From the NCBI GenBank assembly GCA_024742655.1, contig JANSYB010000076.1:1-7870 (forward strand): a DNA stretch of 7,870 nucleotides, in the 5' to 3' direction. This document shows positions 1 through 7,049 of the stretch, piece by piece. The notes beneath the pieces were generated by a model that searched no databases, was not told the DNA's origin, and was given only the letters and a program-made list of their open reading frames with translations. Both the position numbers and the translations under genes were made by a program. The stretch comes from Paracoccaceae bacterium. GTDB lineage: Bacteria; Pseudomonadota; Alphaproteobacteria; Rhodobacterales; Rhodobacteraceae. Each line of letters opens with the position of its first letter. Positions within the stretch are counted from its first letter, which is position 1.

Positions 1-1222
<1,222 letters not shown>

Positions 1223-1264
1223 GCAATCAGACAGATGGCACACCCTGCCGGAAAGGATATCCCC

Positions 1265-1669
1265 ATGAACGCCCAGACCGAAGAGGGCTGGTTCGACCCA
1301 GAAGCGACGACATTCGGTGACCGCGTGGCCGGCGCCCGTGAACTGGCCGGTATGAGCCAGAAAGACCTGGCGAGACGGCTGGGTGTCAAGCTCAAGACGC
1401 TAAAGGCATGGGAAGACGACCTCAGCGAACCGCGCGCGAACAAACTGTCGATGATGGCGGGGCTTTTGAACGTATCGCTGCTTTGGCTGCTGTCGGGCGA
1501 AGGCGAGGGGCCTGACGGGCCCGAGGAACAGGGCGAGCTGTCGCGCGACGTGGCCGAGATGCTGACCGAAATCCGTGACCTGCGCGCCCAGCTGGCGCTG
1601 TCGGCGGACCGTCTCGGTCGCCTTGAAAAATCTCTGCGGACCACCCTGAAAGAGGAAGCGGGTGTCTGA
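1265..1669 (+). CDS. XRE/Cro-type helix-turn-helix regulator with C-terminal coiled coil
   Basis: A 134-residue cytoplasmic DNA-binding protein. Residues about 17-77 form a Cro/C1-type domain: FGDRVAGARELAGMSQKDLA is the first part, and VKLKTLKAWEDD (41-52) is the likely recognition helix. A short Gly/Pro/Glu linker (78-91) leads to a charged helix with leucines in heptad-like spacing (92-128), likely a coiled coil for dimerisation. The ATG at 1265 is chosen because GAAAGGA (1251-1257) sits seven bases upstream; an in-frame ATG at 980 would run through the aminotransferase gene and is rejected. The 3' end overlaps sdhE by eight bases, so the two are probably co-transcribed and translationally coupled. 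Its target genes are unknown. It lacks any obvious ligand or peptidase domain. Confidence 0.88.
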   Translation: MNAQTEEGWFDPEATTFGDRVAGARELAGMSQKDLARRLGVKLKTLKAWEDDLSEPRANKLSMMAGLLNVSLLWLLSGEGEGPDGPEEQGELSRDVAEMLTEIRDLRAQLALSADRLGRLEKSLRTTLKEEAGV

Positions 1670-1928
1670 GGCACCCGAGGCCCGCTTGAAACGCCTGCGC
1701 ATGCGCTCCATGCGCAGGGGGATCAAGGAGATGGACATCATCCTGATGCGCTATGCCGAGGCCCGGCTGGCGCAGATGAATGAGGCGCAACTTGTACTCT
1801 ATGACGCGCTGCTGTCGGAAAACGATCAGGATCTGTACCAGTGGGTGACCGGCCAGGTGCCCGCGCCGGAAAAATTTGGCACGCTGGTCGATGAGATTGC
1901 CAGCGTGGCCACGGGCGGCCCTGTCTGA
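1662..1928 (+). CDS. sdhE: FAD assembly factor SdhE (succinate dehydrogenase assembly factor 2 / CptB family)
   Basis: An 88-residue protein of the SdhE/Sdh5 family, which helps attach FAD covalently to the flavoprotein subunit SdhA of succinate dehydrogenase. The family signature RGxxE is present as R19-G20-I-K-E23, followed by MD and a helical body that includes the typical LYDALLSENDQDLYQWVTGQ segment. Length is normal for the family (80-95 residues). The start is GTG at 1662, with AGAGGA (1651-1656) five bases upstream inside the end of the XRE gene; the two genes overlap by eight bases. Unusually for its job, no sdh gene is in view; the partner here is a DNA-binding regulator. A stem-loop starting at its stop codon probably ends the transcript. 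Confidence 0.9.
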   Translation: MSEAPEARLKRLRMRSMRRGIKEMDIILMRYAEARLAQMNEAQLVLYDALLSENDQDLYQWVTGQVPAPEKFGTLVDEIASVATGGPV

Positions 1929-1950
1929 CGCGAAAGATGCGTCGCATTTT
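1926..1950 (+). terminator. Probable intrinsic terminator of the XRE-sdhE operon
   Basis: GACGC (1927-1931) pairs with GCGTC (1939-1943), extended by G-T wobble pairs on both sides (1926/1944 and 1932/1938), leaving the loop AAAGA. CATTTTAT follows, with TTTT at 1947-1950. The stem begins at the sdhE stop codon TGA (1926-1928). The T-run is short, so termination may be partial. Confidence 0.6.
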
Positions 1951-1978
1951 ATCCGGTATTTGCAGTATTTAACTGATT

Positions 1979-1998
1979 ATTGGGCATTTCCCCCCAAT
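1979..1998. promoter_or_regulatory. Inverted repeat ATTGGG-N8-CCCAAT, candidate MarR operator
   Basis: A perfect six-base inverted repeat (1979-1984 and 1993-1998) separated by eight bases lies 31 bases before the MarR-family start codon. It sits at the edge of an AT-rich stretch (about 1945-1981) that is the only likely promoter region for that gene. MarR proteins commonly bind short palindromes of this overall size over their own promoters, so autoregulation is a reasonable inference. No individual -35/-10 pair stood out in the AT-rich stretch. Confidence 0.35.
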
Positions 1999-2029
1999 GT
2001 CCTGTCCCGAGCAGTATCGCACGGAGACA

Positions 2030-2533
2030 ATGATGAGTTTTCAAAACCAATTGCCGCGCCCGGCGCAGACGCACAGCTTCATGGCGGGATATCTGGATGC
2101 GCTGGCGCTGGTCGAACGGCTACACCGGCTGTTGCTGGATGTGATCAAGGACGAGTTCGAACGTGTCGGCGTTCTGGATATCAACGCGGTGCAGGCGCTG
2201 TTGTTGTTCAACGTGGGCGACAACGAGGTGACGGCGGGCGAATTGAAAACGCGCGGCTATTACCAGGGCAGCAATGTCAGTTACAACCTCAAGAAACTGG
2301 TCGATATGGGGTATATGCACCATCAGCGCTGCGAGATCGACCGCCGCTCCGTGCGTGTCCGGCTGACCGAAAAGGGCAGGGGTATTCGCGATATCGTGGC
2401 GCAGCTCTTCGAGCGTCATGCCGACGGGTTGGAATCGCGCGGGGTGCTGGGAGCGGAAGGGATCGACCAGATCACGGCCTCCCTGCGGCGGGTGGAACGC
2501 TACTGGGCCGATCAGATCCGCTACATTTACTGA
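2030..2533 (+). CDS. MarR-family winged-helix transcriptional regulator (LdtR-like)
   Basis: A 167-residue DNA-binding protein. An N-terminal dimerisation helix (about 15-46) is followed by a winged helix at about 50-115: DINAVQALLLFNVG, ELKTRGYYQGSNVSYNLKKL (71-90, holding the recognition helix) and the wing with the MarR hallmark DRRSVRVRLTEKG (104-116). A C-terminal dimer helix ends the protein. The segment around RGYYQGSNVSYNLKKLV resembles LdtR of Rhizobiales, a regulator linked to an L,D-transpeptidase and to osmotic stress; this resemblance is from memory and no transpeptidase gene is in the window. GGAG at 2023-2026 serves two adjacent ATG codons (2030, 2033); the second has the better spacing. 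An upstream in-frame ATG at 1997 has no ribosome site and lies inside the candidate operator. Its 3' end overlaps the opposing DUF1194 gene by seven bases. Confidence 0.88.
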   Translation: MMSFQNQLPRPAQTHSFMAGYLDALALVERLHRLLLDVIKDEFERVGVLDINAVQALLLFNVGDNEVTAGELKTRGYYQGSNVSYNLKKLVDMGYMHHQRCEIDRRSVRVRLTEKGRGIRDIVAQLFERHADGLESRGVLGAEGIDQITASLRRVERYWADQIRYIY

Positions 2534-3258
2534 GCGGGTCCTGGCCGGGTCATGCCGGACAGGATCGGGGCCTGAATTTCGCGGATCAGTTTGCGCTTCA
2601 TCGCGGCGGCGAAATCGGCATGGTCGCGTGCCACCTCGGCAAAGGCGCCGGGACCACGCAACACGAAGTTGCGATAGTAGCCTTCCAGCGATTTGACGTT
2701 CTGCAGGTTCTTGGAGGTGTTGGCGCGCGACTGTGGCCCGATCACCAGCCCGTTGATCGTGACCGCCCCGAGATCCGCCTCGGTCAGGTCGCGCGGATGA
2801 CGCCCGATATTGCCCGGCCCGTCGCCCGAGATGTCCACGGTCTTTTGCCAGCAGGCCGCCTGATCCAGGGCGGCGCGCGCCCCGAACACCATCGCGGCCG
2901 CGATCGCGGTGGAGGGATCCTTGGCGCGGCCGATCCCGGTGCGGCGCAAGTCTGCCGCGATGGCGCTCAACTGCGCGCCGGTGGTGATCGTCTGCCAGTC
3001 CGCCAGGATGCGCTGGTCCCTCAGACCGCTCCATTCGAACAGCATCAGGCGCACCGGGGCCTGTGGCATGGCCAGGAACGCCGCCTGCACCTCGGCATCC
3101 TCGAGCGCGGCGGCCAGACCGTCAAGTTGCAGCCGGTATTCCGTCGTATCGACCGAGCCGGACACATCCAGACCGACCGCGAGCGCCTGCCGGCAGGCGG
3201 CCTGCGCACCCGCGCACCACAATGCGCAAAGGCACAGCGCCATCGCTGAAATTTTCAT
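2527..3258 (-). CDS. Exported DUF1194 protein (von Willebrand A-like), second of a tandem pair
   Basis: A 243-residue protein with a clear signal peptide (residues 1-20, MKISAMALCLCALWCAGAQA, then ACRQ), so it is probably periplasmic or secreted. The mature part looks like a von Willebrand factor A domain: DVSGSVD (31-37) supplies the DxSxS metal site, DPSTAIAAAM supplies a threonine in the expected region, and VDISGDGPGN a later acidic loop. Such domains hold a divalent metal and usually mediate protein contacts; the role of DUF1194 is not known to me. No lipobox is present. ATG at 3258 overlaps the preceding gene's stop as ATGA, pointing to translational coupling. It is a paralogue of that upstream neighbour, sharing the CR-AL-LDVS-SVD-TEY pattern. 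Its 3' end overlaps the opposing MarR gene. Confidence 0.85.
   Translation of the reverse strand: MKISAMALCLCALWCAGAQAACRQALAVGLDVSGSVDTTEYRLQLDGLAAALEDAEVQAAFLAMPQAPVRLMLFEWSGLRDQRILADWQTITTGAQLSAIAADLRRTGIGRAKDPSTAIAAAMVFGARAALDQAACWQKTVDISGDGPGNIGRHPRDLTEADLGAVTINGLVIGPQSRANTSKNLQNVKSLEGYYRNFVLRGPGAFAEVARDHADFAAAMKRKLIREIQAPILSGMTRPGPAQ
2537..2566. other. Strong hairpin at the junction of convergent genes
   Basis: Bases 2540-2548 (CCTGGCCGG) pair with 2555-2563 (CCGGACAGG) with one mismatch and a six-base loop, and the stem extends by T-A at 2539/2564, a G-T wobble and a further G-C at 2537/2566. It lies four bases after the MarR stop codon and within the last codons of the DUF1194 gene. 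There is no T-run on either strand, so it is not a classical intrinsic terminator; it could stabilise or process 3' ends. Confidence 0.4.
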
Positions 3259-3956
3259 CCCCGTGGCCCCGACACCGGCCGTCCGCCGAGAATGATGTCG
3301 TTGATTTCGCGGTAAAGCTTCCTCGTCATCGCCTCGCGGAATTCGTCAAACCCGTTCGCCACCACGAGAAAGGCGCCCGGGCCATGCAGCACCTCGGTGC
3401 CATAAAACCCCAGAACCGACGGATCATCGCCCAGGATCACCAGGCCATTCACCGTGACCCCGCCCATGGGAAAATGCCGATAGGCCTCGCGCGGGCCATA
3501 GCGATAGTTGTTCACCCCGTCGCCCGATACGTCGATCACGCGCCGCGCACAGGCCGGGCCCTGAGACAGCAGCGTCGCCCCATAGCCAAGGGCCGGCCCC
3601 ATCGACGTGGGGAAATCATCGTGGCTGCGCTCCATGCCGGCCAGTGCGGCCACGGCCGCGTTTATTGCCGCGTCGCTGTTCAACACGGTCCAGTCCAGTT
3701 GCAGCTTGTGCTGGTAGAACCCGCTCCATTCATAGACGGCCAGCGCCACATCGCCCGGCGCGCCGCGCAGGATCGCATGGCGTACCTCGGGCGCGTCCAG
3801 CGCCGCGGCCAGTCCGACGCGCTGCAGATCATACTCGGTCGCATCCACCGACGAGGACACGTCCAGCGCCAGTACCAACGCGAGGCGGCACCCCTGCTGT
3901 GCGCTTGTCGGCCCGGCCATAAAAAGGGCCAGGAAAACGGCCCAAACCCTTACCAA
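3255..3956 (-). CDS. Exported DUF1194 protein (von Willebrand A-like), first of a tandem pair, TTG start
   Basis: A 233-residue protein, paralogue of the gene that follows it. From the proposed TTG at 3956 it begins with a good signal peptide (VRVWAVFLALFMAGPTSA, cleavage likely after A19) and then QQGCRLALVLALDVSSSVD. DVSSS (32-36) is the DxSxS metal motif; FPTSMGPALGYG carries the likely metal-site threonine, and IDVSGDGVNN the later acidic loop. The start is a choice: the first in-frame ATG is at 3920 and would remove most of the signal peptide, whereas TTG at 3956 keeps it and overlaps the VOC gene's last codons by seven bases. A GGAG lies 11 bases before it, a weak spacing. Export and metal binding are inferred from motifs; the biological role is unknown. 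The gene ends in an ATGA overlap with the next. Confidence 0.82.
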   Translation of the reverse strand: MVRVWAVFLALFMAGPTSAQQGCRLALVLALDVSSSVDATEYDLQRVGLAAALDAPEVRHAILRGAPGDVALAVYEWSGFYQHKLQLDWTVLNSDAAINAAVAALAGMERSHDDFPTSMGPALGYGATLLSQGPACARRVIDVSGDGVNNYRYGPREAYRHFPMGGVTVNGLVILGDDPSVLGFYGTEVLHGPGAFLVVANGFDEFREAMTRKLYREINDIILGGRPVSGPRG

Positions 3957-4378
3957 TGGCCGATATTCTCCATGCTGGTCCAGGGCTCCGCCGGGGCCAG
4001 CGCCTCGCCCTCCTGCAACAGCTCGATCGAGATGTTGTCGGGGCTGCGCACAAAGGCCATCCGCCCGTCGCGGGGGGGGCGGTTGATCGTGACGCCGTTG
4101 TCCATCAGGTGTTGGCACATCTCGTAGATGTTCTCCACCGAATAGGCGAGATGCCCGAAATGCCGGCTGTCCGAGGGCAACCCTTCATCCCCGTCCCAGT
4201 TGTAGGTCAGCTCGACAGGGCATTCCTCCTGACCTTCGGGGGCCAGGAAAACAAGGGTGAAGCGGCCCTGTTCATTGTCCCAGCGGCGGGTCTCGTGCAG
4301 GCCCAGCAATTTGTAGAAGGCGATGGATTCCTCGAGGTCCCTGACCCGAACCATCGTGTGCAGATATCTGACCCGCAT
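3950..4378 (-). CDS. Glyoxalase I-like VOC family protein (probable lactoylglutathione lyase)
   Basis: A 142-residue cytoplasmic metalloenzyme of the vicinal oxygen chelate superfamily. Glyoxalase I isomerises the hemithioacetal of methylglyoxal and glutathione to S-lactoylglutathione. Two beta-alpha-beta-beta-beta modules are visible, and all four expected metal ligands are present: H7 (RYLHTMVRV), E56 (PVELTYNW), H76 (FGHLAYSV) and E119 (ISIELLQ). The Y59-N60-W61 segment and IAFYKLLGL also match glyoxalase I. The ATG at 4378 is chosen for its GGGAGAG ribosome site (4384-4390) five bases upstream and because the protein then begins as the family does; an in-frame ATG at 4405 is rejected. The C-terminal extension (about 122-142) is a little longer than in E. 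coli GloA. It leads an overlapping cluster with two DUF1194 genes, an association with no obvious metabolic logic. A related VOC specificity is possible. Confidence 0.87.
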   Translation of the reverse strand: MRVRYLHTMVRVRDLEESIAFYKLLGLHETRRWDNEQGRFTLVFLAPEGQEECPVELTYNWDGDEGLPSDSRHFGHLAYSVENIYEMCQHLMDNGVTINRPPRDGRMAFVRSPDNISIELLQEGEALAPAEPWTSMENIGHW

Positions 4379-4406
4379 GTGTGCTCTCCCTTGGTTGTAC
4401 GACACA

Positions 4407-4434
4407 AGGATAGCGGGCCTGCACGCGGAGTCGA
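4407..4434 (-). promoter_or_regulatory. Weak candidate promoter for the VOC-DUF1194 cluster
   Basis: On the minus strand TCGACT (4429-4434) and TATCCT (4407-4412) stand 16 bases apart in the 62-base gap between the Slam-like gene and the VOC gene. Each matches the consensus at four of six positions. I see no hairpin with a T-run in the gap, so read-through from the Slam-like gene is also possible. Confidence 0.27.
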
Positions 4435-4440
4435 GGGGCC

Positions 4441-5832
4441 TCAGAATTCCGAGCGCACCCCGAGTGAGAGCGAGGTTTCATCCACGTCGAAGCGCGAGAT
4501 ATTGGAGCGGCTTTTCCCGGCGTTGAAGGACACGGTCGGTACAAACCCCATGTAGCCCCAATCGTTGAACGAGGCCGTTACACCGCCAAAAACCGAGTCG
4601 TCGTTGCGCCCGCCGGGGACCGGCAGCAGAACCGAGTAACGGTCATAGTCCACCACGCTCTTGCCCAGCGAAAACGTCATCACCGCGGGGCCGATCTGCT
4701 GGCCCATCGTGTAGCTGACGACCCCGGTCCATTGCGAATAGGCGCGGTTCGTGCCGTTGGTGTCGACATTGCGGTAATTGACATAGGCGCCAAGCCGCCC
4801 GCCCTTCGGCAAGGTATAGCTGAGTTGCGCAAACGCGTCATATTGCGTGGCGTCTGATTTGGGAACGGTCGCGTCCAGCTGTTCCTCGACCGAGGTGCCA
4901 AGGCTGAGATACAGGTTCTCCGAAAGTTTCTGGCGGCGCTGCACGCTGGCGCGGGCGAAATCGTAGTAGGGATCGCCCCCCGACCACGTCCGTCCACCGG
5001 CCAGGCCCAGCTCCCACTGGCTGTCCTCGCCGCGCCCGGCAAAGGCGTGCGCGATGCCCGCTTCGGCGCGCGCGGTGCCGAGGTCAGAGGCGCTGAGACC
5101 GGCCACCGGGTTATTGAACCGCACTTGCCGCGTGTAGAACCGGCCCTTCAGACGCGTCAGCGACGTTTGCGATTGCCGCAGTCGGTAACTGAGGCGCAGA
5201 TCCCCGGTTGCCACGGTTCCCGGAATGGCCTGGGCACTGGGTGACAGGGTGCCCACCAGCGGAGAGCCATCGATGATGTTATAGGGGCTGTTGGAGCCGT
5301 TATTGACGTTGTCGGACGGCGTGACAGAGAGTTTTATGTTGAAGTTCAGAGGATTGCGGGCCCGCACCGTTCGAAAGGCGCGAATTGTCTCGTCGCGGGC
5401 ATCCTCGGTCGGCGCATGCTGGACCGCGCGGCGCAGCCACAGTTGCGAACTGGTCAGGCGTTCATCGAGAAAGGCCAATTGCGAGGCCAGTTGCGCCGCC
5501 TCGTATTTCTGCAGGTCGTTGCCGGCGGAGTAAAACGCGCGGCGCGCTGATTTCAGGCCCCACCCGTAGGCGTCGACCTGCGCGAAGGCGAGGGCCTGGG
5601 TGTAGTGGGCGTGTCCGTTGCGTGGATCGGCCTCGATCAGCTCCTTGCTGATCGAATAGGCCAGCCTGGGCCGTTTCTGCACCAGCGCCTGCCGCGCCAT
5701 TGCCTGTGCCTGCGGCAGGGTCAGATACAGGTTTTCGGCCCGGGCAGGGGGGCTGCCCCCGGCCCAGGCCAGAATTGCCAGGCCGAGGACAAGCCCCAGC
5801 GCAGCGCGTTTTTTACGGATTGACGCCGGCAC
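4441..5832 (-). CDS. Slam-like outer-membrane protein (surface lipoprotein assembly modifier, TPR plus beta-barrel)
   Basis: A 463-residue predicted outer-membrane protein. A signal peptide spans residues 1-32 (basic start SIRKKR, hydrophobic core, PPARA then ENLY). Residues about 38-158 are helical with tetratricopeptide-like spacing (ALVQKRPRLAYSISKELIEADPRNGHAHYTQAL is split across the first repeats). From about 163 to the end, alternating aromatic/polar strands such as FNIKLSVTPSDNVNNGS, LGAYVNYRNVDTN and VSFNAGK indicate a beta-barrel, and the protein ends in phenylalanine, the usual outer-membrane C-terminal signal. This is the Slam (DUF560) layout: Slams carry selected lipoproteins to the cell surface. 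Start GTG at 5832 keeps the signal peptide and overlaps the upstream lipoprotein gene by 20 bases; its ribosome site is poor, and an ATG at 5967 deep in that gene is rejected. The lipoprotein is the obvious candidate cargo. Confidence 0.83.
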   Translation of the reverse strand: MPASIRKKRAALGLVLGLAILAWAGGSPPARAENLYLTLPQAQAMARQALVQKRPRLAYSISKELIEADPRNGHAHYTQALAFAQVDAYGWGLKSARRAFYSAGNDLQKYEAAQLASQLAFLDERLTSSQLWLRRAVQHAPTEDARDETIRAFRTVRARNPLNFNIKLSVTPSDNVNNGSNSPYNIIDGSPLVGTLSPSAQAIPGTVATGDLRLSYRLRQSQTSLTRLKGRFYTRQVRFNNPVAGLSASDLGTARAEAGIAHAFAGRGEDSQWELGLAGGRTWSGGDPYYDFARASVQRRQKLSENLYLSLGTSVEEQLDATVPKSDATQYDAFAQLSYTLPKGGRLGAYVNYRNVDTNGTNRAYSQWTGVVSYTMGQQIGPAVMTFSLGKSVVDYDRYSVLLPVPGGRNDDSVFGGVTASFNDWGYMGFVPTVSFNAGKSRSNISRFDVDETSLSLGVRSEF

Positions 5833-6814
5833 AGATCGGGTCGTCCACGGGTTGTCCGCACTGGTCGAGAACGAAGACGCCGTATTCCTCTTCACCCTCG
5901 AAGCCGAGGGGGTTGTTCGGGCCGTCCCACTGTTCGAGATGGATCGTGCCGGCCACGCCTGACGCATTCGTGCCGCCGAAGATGCCGCCGTAATCGCCGA
6001 TATCGGTGCCGATCACGTTCTCACCCGGAAAATCGCCGGCTTCATACTCGGTATCGCCTAGGAACGTCCCCGTCGTGGGGTCGATCGAGGTGTTCAGCAA
6101 CACGATCGACGGCAGCACGGTGGCAGTGTCGAGGATTTGCCGATTGTAGATGTTTCCTTCAACCGCGTTGTCGGCGAAATCGGCCTGAATGAGGATATTG
6201 CCGGTGACTTCCGCGGCCTGCAGCGGGGCAAGATCGGGATCGGTGCCGCCGGGCACCGGCGCCAGGTCCTCGCTCGAGCCGCCGACGTTGATCAGGCCCA
6301 CATAATTGCCCGCATAGCTGACAAGGCCCGTGGTCGTGGCGGGATTTGGCGGCGTGTAGGCGCCGTCACGTTCATAATACCCACCACCCAGAAAGCGATT
6401 GCGCACGCCACCCGAGACAACCACGCCGGCGCGCACGCCGCTGTTGTTGTTGGCCTCGCGCCCGTAGGCGGTAAAGTGACGGTCAAGCGGGTCATCCTGT
6501 GCCGTGAAGGCGATATACCCGTTGCGATCCAGACCCGGACGGCGACGGTAATTGGCGGTGAAGGGTTCATCATCCAGCGTAACGCCCTCGACGCTGAGCG
6601 TCGGTGGAACCGTGTTGGGGTTGAAGCTGACCCGTGTAAGGTCACCGGCGAGGCTTTGGGGGATACCCGCCTCGGTGACCGGGTTTTCCTCGTCACCGGG
6701 ATCGGGGGCCGGGTCCTCGGCCGGCGGTGCCGGATCGGGCTCGAACGGGTTCGAACCGCTGCCACATGCCAGCAGGAATGCCGGCAACATCAGTGCTGCC
6801 ACGAAACGTTTCAT
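5813..6814 (-). CDS. Surface-type lipoprotein with TbpB-like C-terminal beta domain, candidate Slam substrate
   Basis: A 333-residue lipoprotein. The signal sequence [17 protein letters not shown] ends in the lipobox LLAC, with C17 the lipidated residue and G at +2, so there is no Asp inner-membrane retention signal. A flexible Pro/Asp/Glu-rich tether follows (about 22-46). The rest is beta-rich and has a [16 protein letters not shown] segment (276-291) that resembles the glycine-rich barrel motif of transferrin-binding-protein-B-like domains. The only cysteines in the mature chain besides C17 are C319 and C328 in the tail, a possible disulfide. ATG at 6814 is chosen because the signal peptide begins there; GAGGG (6826-6830) lies 11 bases upstream, a long spacing. 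An ATG at 6892 would bury the signal peptide. The ligand is unknown; no iron-receptor (TonB-dependent) gene is adjacent, so transferrin or haem binding should not be assumed. Confidence 0.8.
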   Translation of the reverse strand: MKRFVAALMLPAFLLACGSGSNPFEPDPAPPAEDPAPDPGDEENPVTEAGIPQSLAGDLTRVSFNPNTVPPTLSVEGVTLDDEPFTANYRRRPGLDRNGYIAFTAQDDPLDRHFTAYGREANNNSGVRAGVVVSGGVRNRFLGGGYYERDGAYTPPNPATTTGLVSYAGNYVGLINVGGSSEDLAPVPGGTDPDLAPLQAAEVTGNILIQADFADNAVEGNIYNRQILDTATVLPSIVLLNTSIDPTTGTFLGDTEYEAGDFPGENVIGTDIGDYGGIFGGTNASGVAGTIHLEQWDGPNNPLGFEGEEEYGVFVLDQCGQPVDDPICAGVNP

Positions 6815-6943
6815 GATGAGTACTGCCCTCAATATGTATGCGTTGTTTTCCGCGTTTTGCCCGAGAGTCAGGGCTTTGCAGGTCAAAGTCAATGTTTTCG
6901 TGCGACCGTTTCACGCGAAATTTGCACTGTGTTGCGCTTGTAT

Positions 6944-6968
6944 CCCCACCCGATATGGGGCGTTTTTT
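6944..6968 (+). terminator. Hairpin plus six-T run upstream of thyA (terminator or attenuator-like)
   Basis: CCCCA (6944-6948) pairs with TGGGG (6956-6960) around a seven-base loop, followed by CG and TTTTTT (6963-6968). This has the form of a small rightward intrinsic terminator, yet no rightward gene ends here. The stem is only five pairs. If thyA starts from the -10 box at 6986, the element falls in the -35 region and would act as DNA rather than RNA. Confidence 0.35.
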
Positions 6969-6985
6969 CCTGGCGCTCCGCAAGA

Positions 6986-6991
6986 TATAGT
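6986..6991 (+). promoter_or_regulatory. Candidate -10 box for thyA
   Basis: TATAGT matches the TATAAT consensus at five of six positions and lies 58 bases before the thyA start codon, predicting a leader of about 50 bases. The -35 position at 17-base spacing is only a T-run (6963-6968), so the promoter would be weak or need an activator. Confidence 0.35.
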
Positions 6992-7049
6992 GGGCTGCGA
7001 CTCGCTCTTGTTGTTGCCGCATGGTGTGGCGCAAAACGGGAAATCGGCC

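Larger units (their letters stand above)
6815..7049. promoter_or_regulatory. Divergent intergenic region between lipoprotein gene and thyA
   Basis: This 235-base spacer must hold the start signals of both flanking genes. It is richer in A/T runs than the coding DNA. Visible items are tandem TTGAC words on the minus strand (about 6881-6893), a near-palindrome TTTCACGCGAAA (6909-6920), a hairpin with a T-run (6944-6968) and a good -10 box (6986-6991). I could not assign a convincing promoter for the lipoprotein gene, and I see no iron-responsive (Fur, Irr or RirA type) site. Confidence 0.6.

Noticed and set aside
2120..3034. A 304-codon minus-strand open frame, and 3063-4127 plus (354 codons)
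   Set aside because: Shadows of the MarR, DUF1194 and VOC genes, rich in Arg/Pro/His with no recognisable motif.
1876..3249. A 457-codon open frame on the plus strand
   Set aside because: It runs through sdhE, the MarR gene and the antisense of a DUF1194 gene; the composition is unlike a protein and no start signal is seen.
4379..4440. Terminator after the Slam-like gene
   Set aside because: Only very short GC inversions such as GAGG/CCTC and no T-run on the minus strand.
5833..5967. Upstream ATG start giving a 508-residue Slam-like protein
   Set aside because: It would place 45 extra polar residues before the signal peptide and overlap the lipoprotein gene by over 150 bases.
6815..7049. 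Iron-regulated promoter for the TbpB-like lipoprotein
   Set aside because: I looked for Fur-, Irr- and RirA-type motifs (including TGA-N9-TCA) and found none, so iron control is not supported here.
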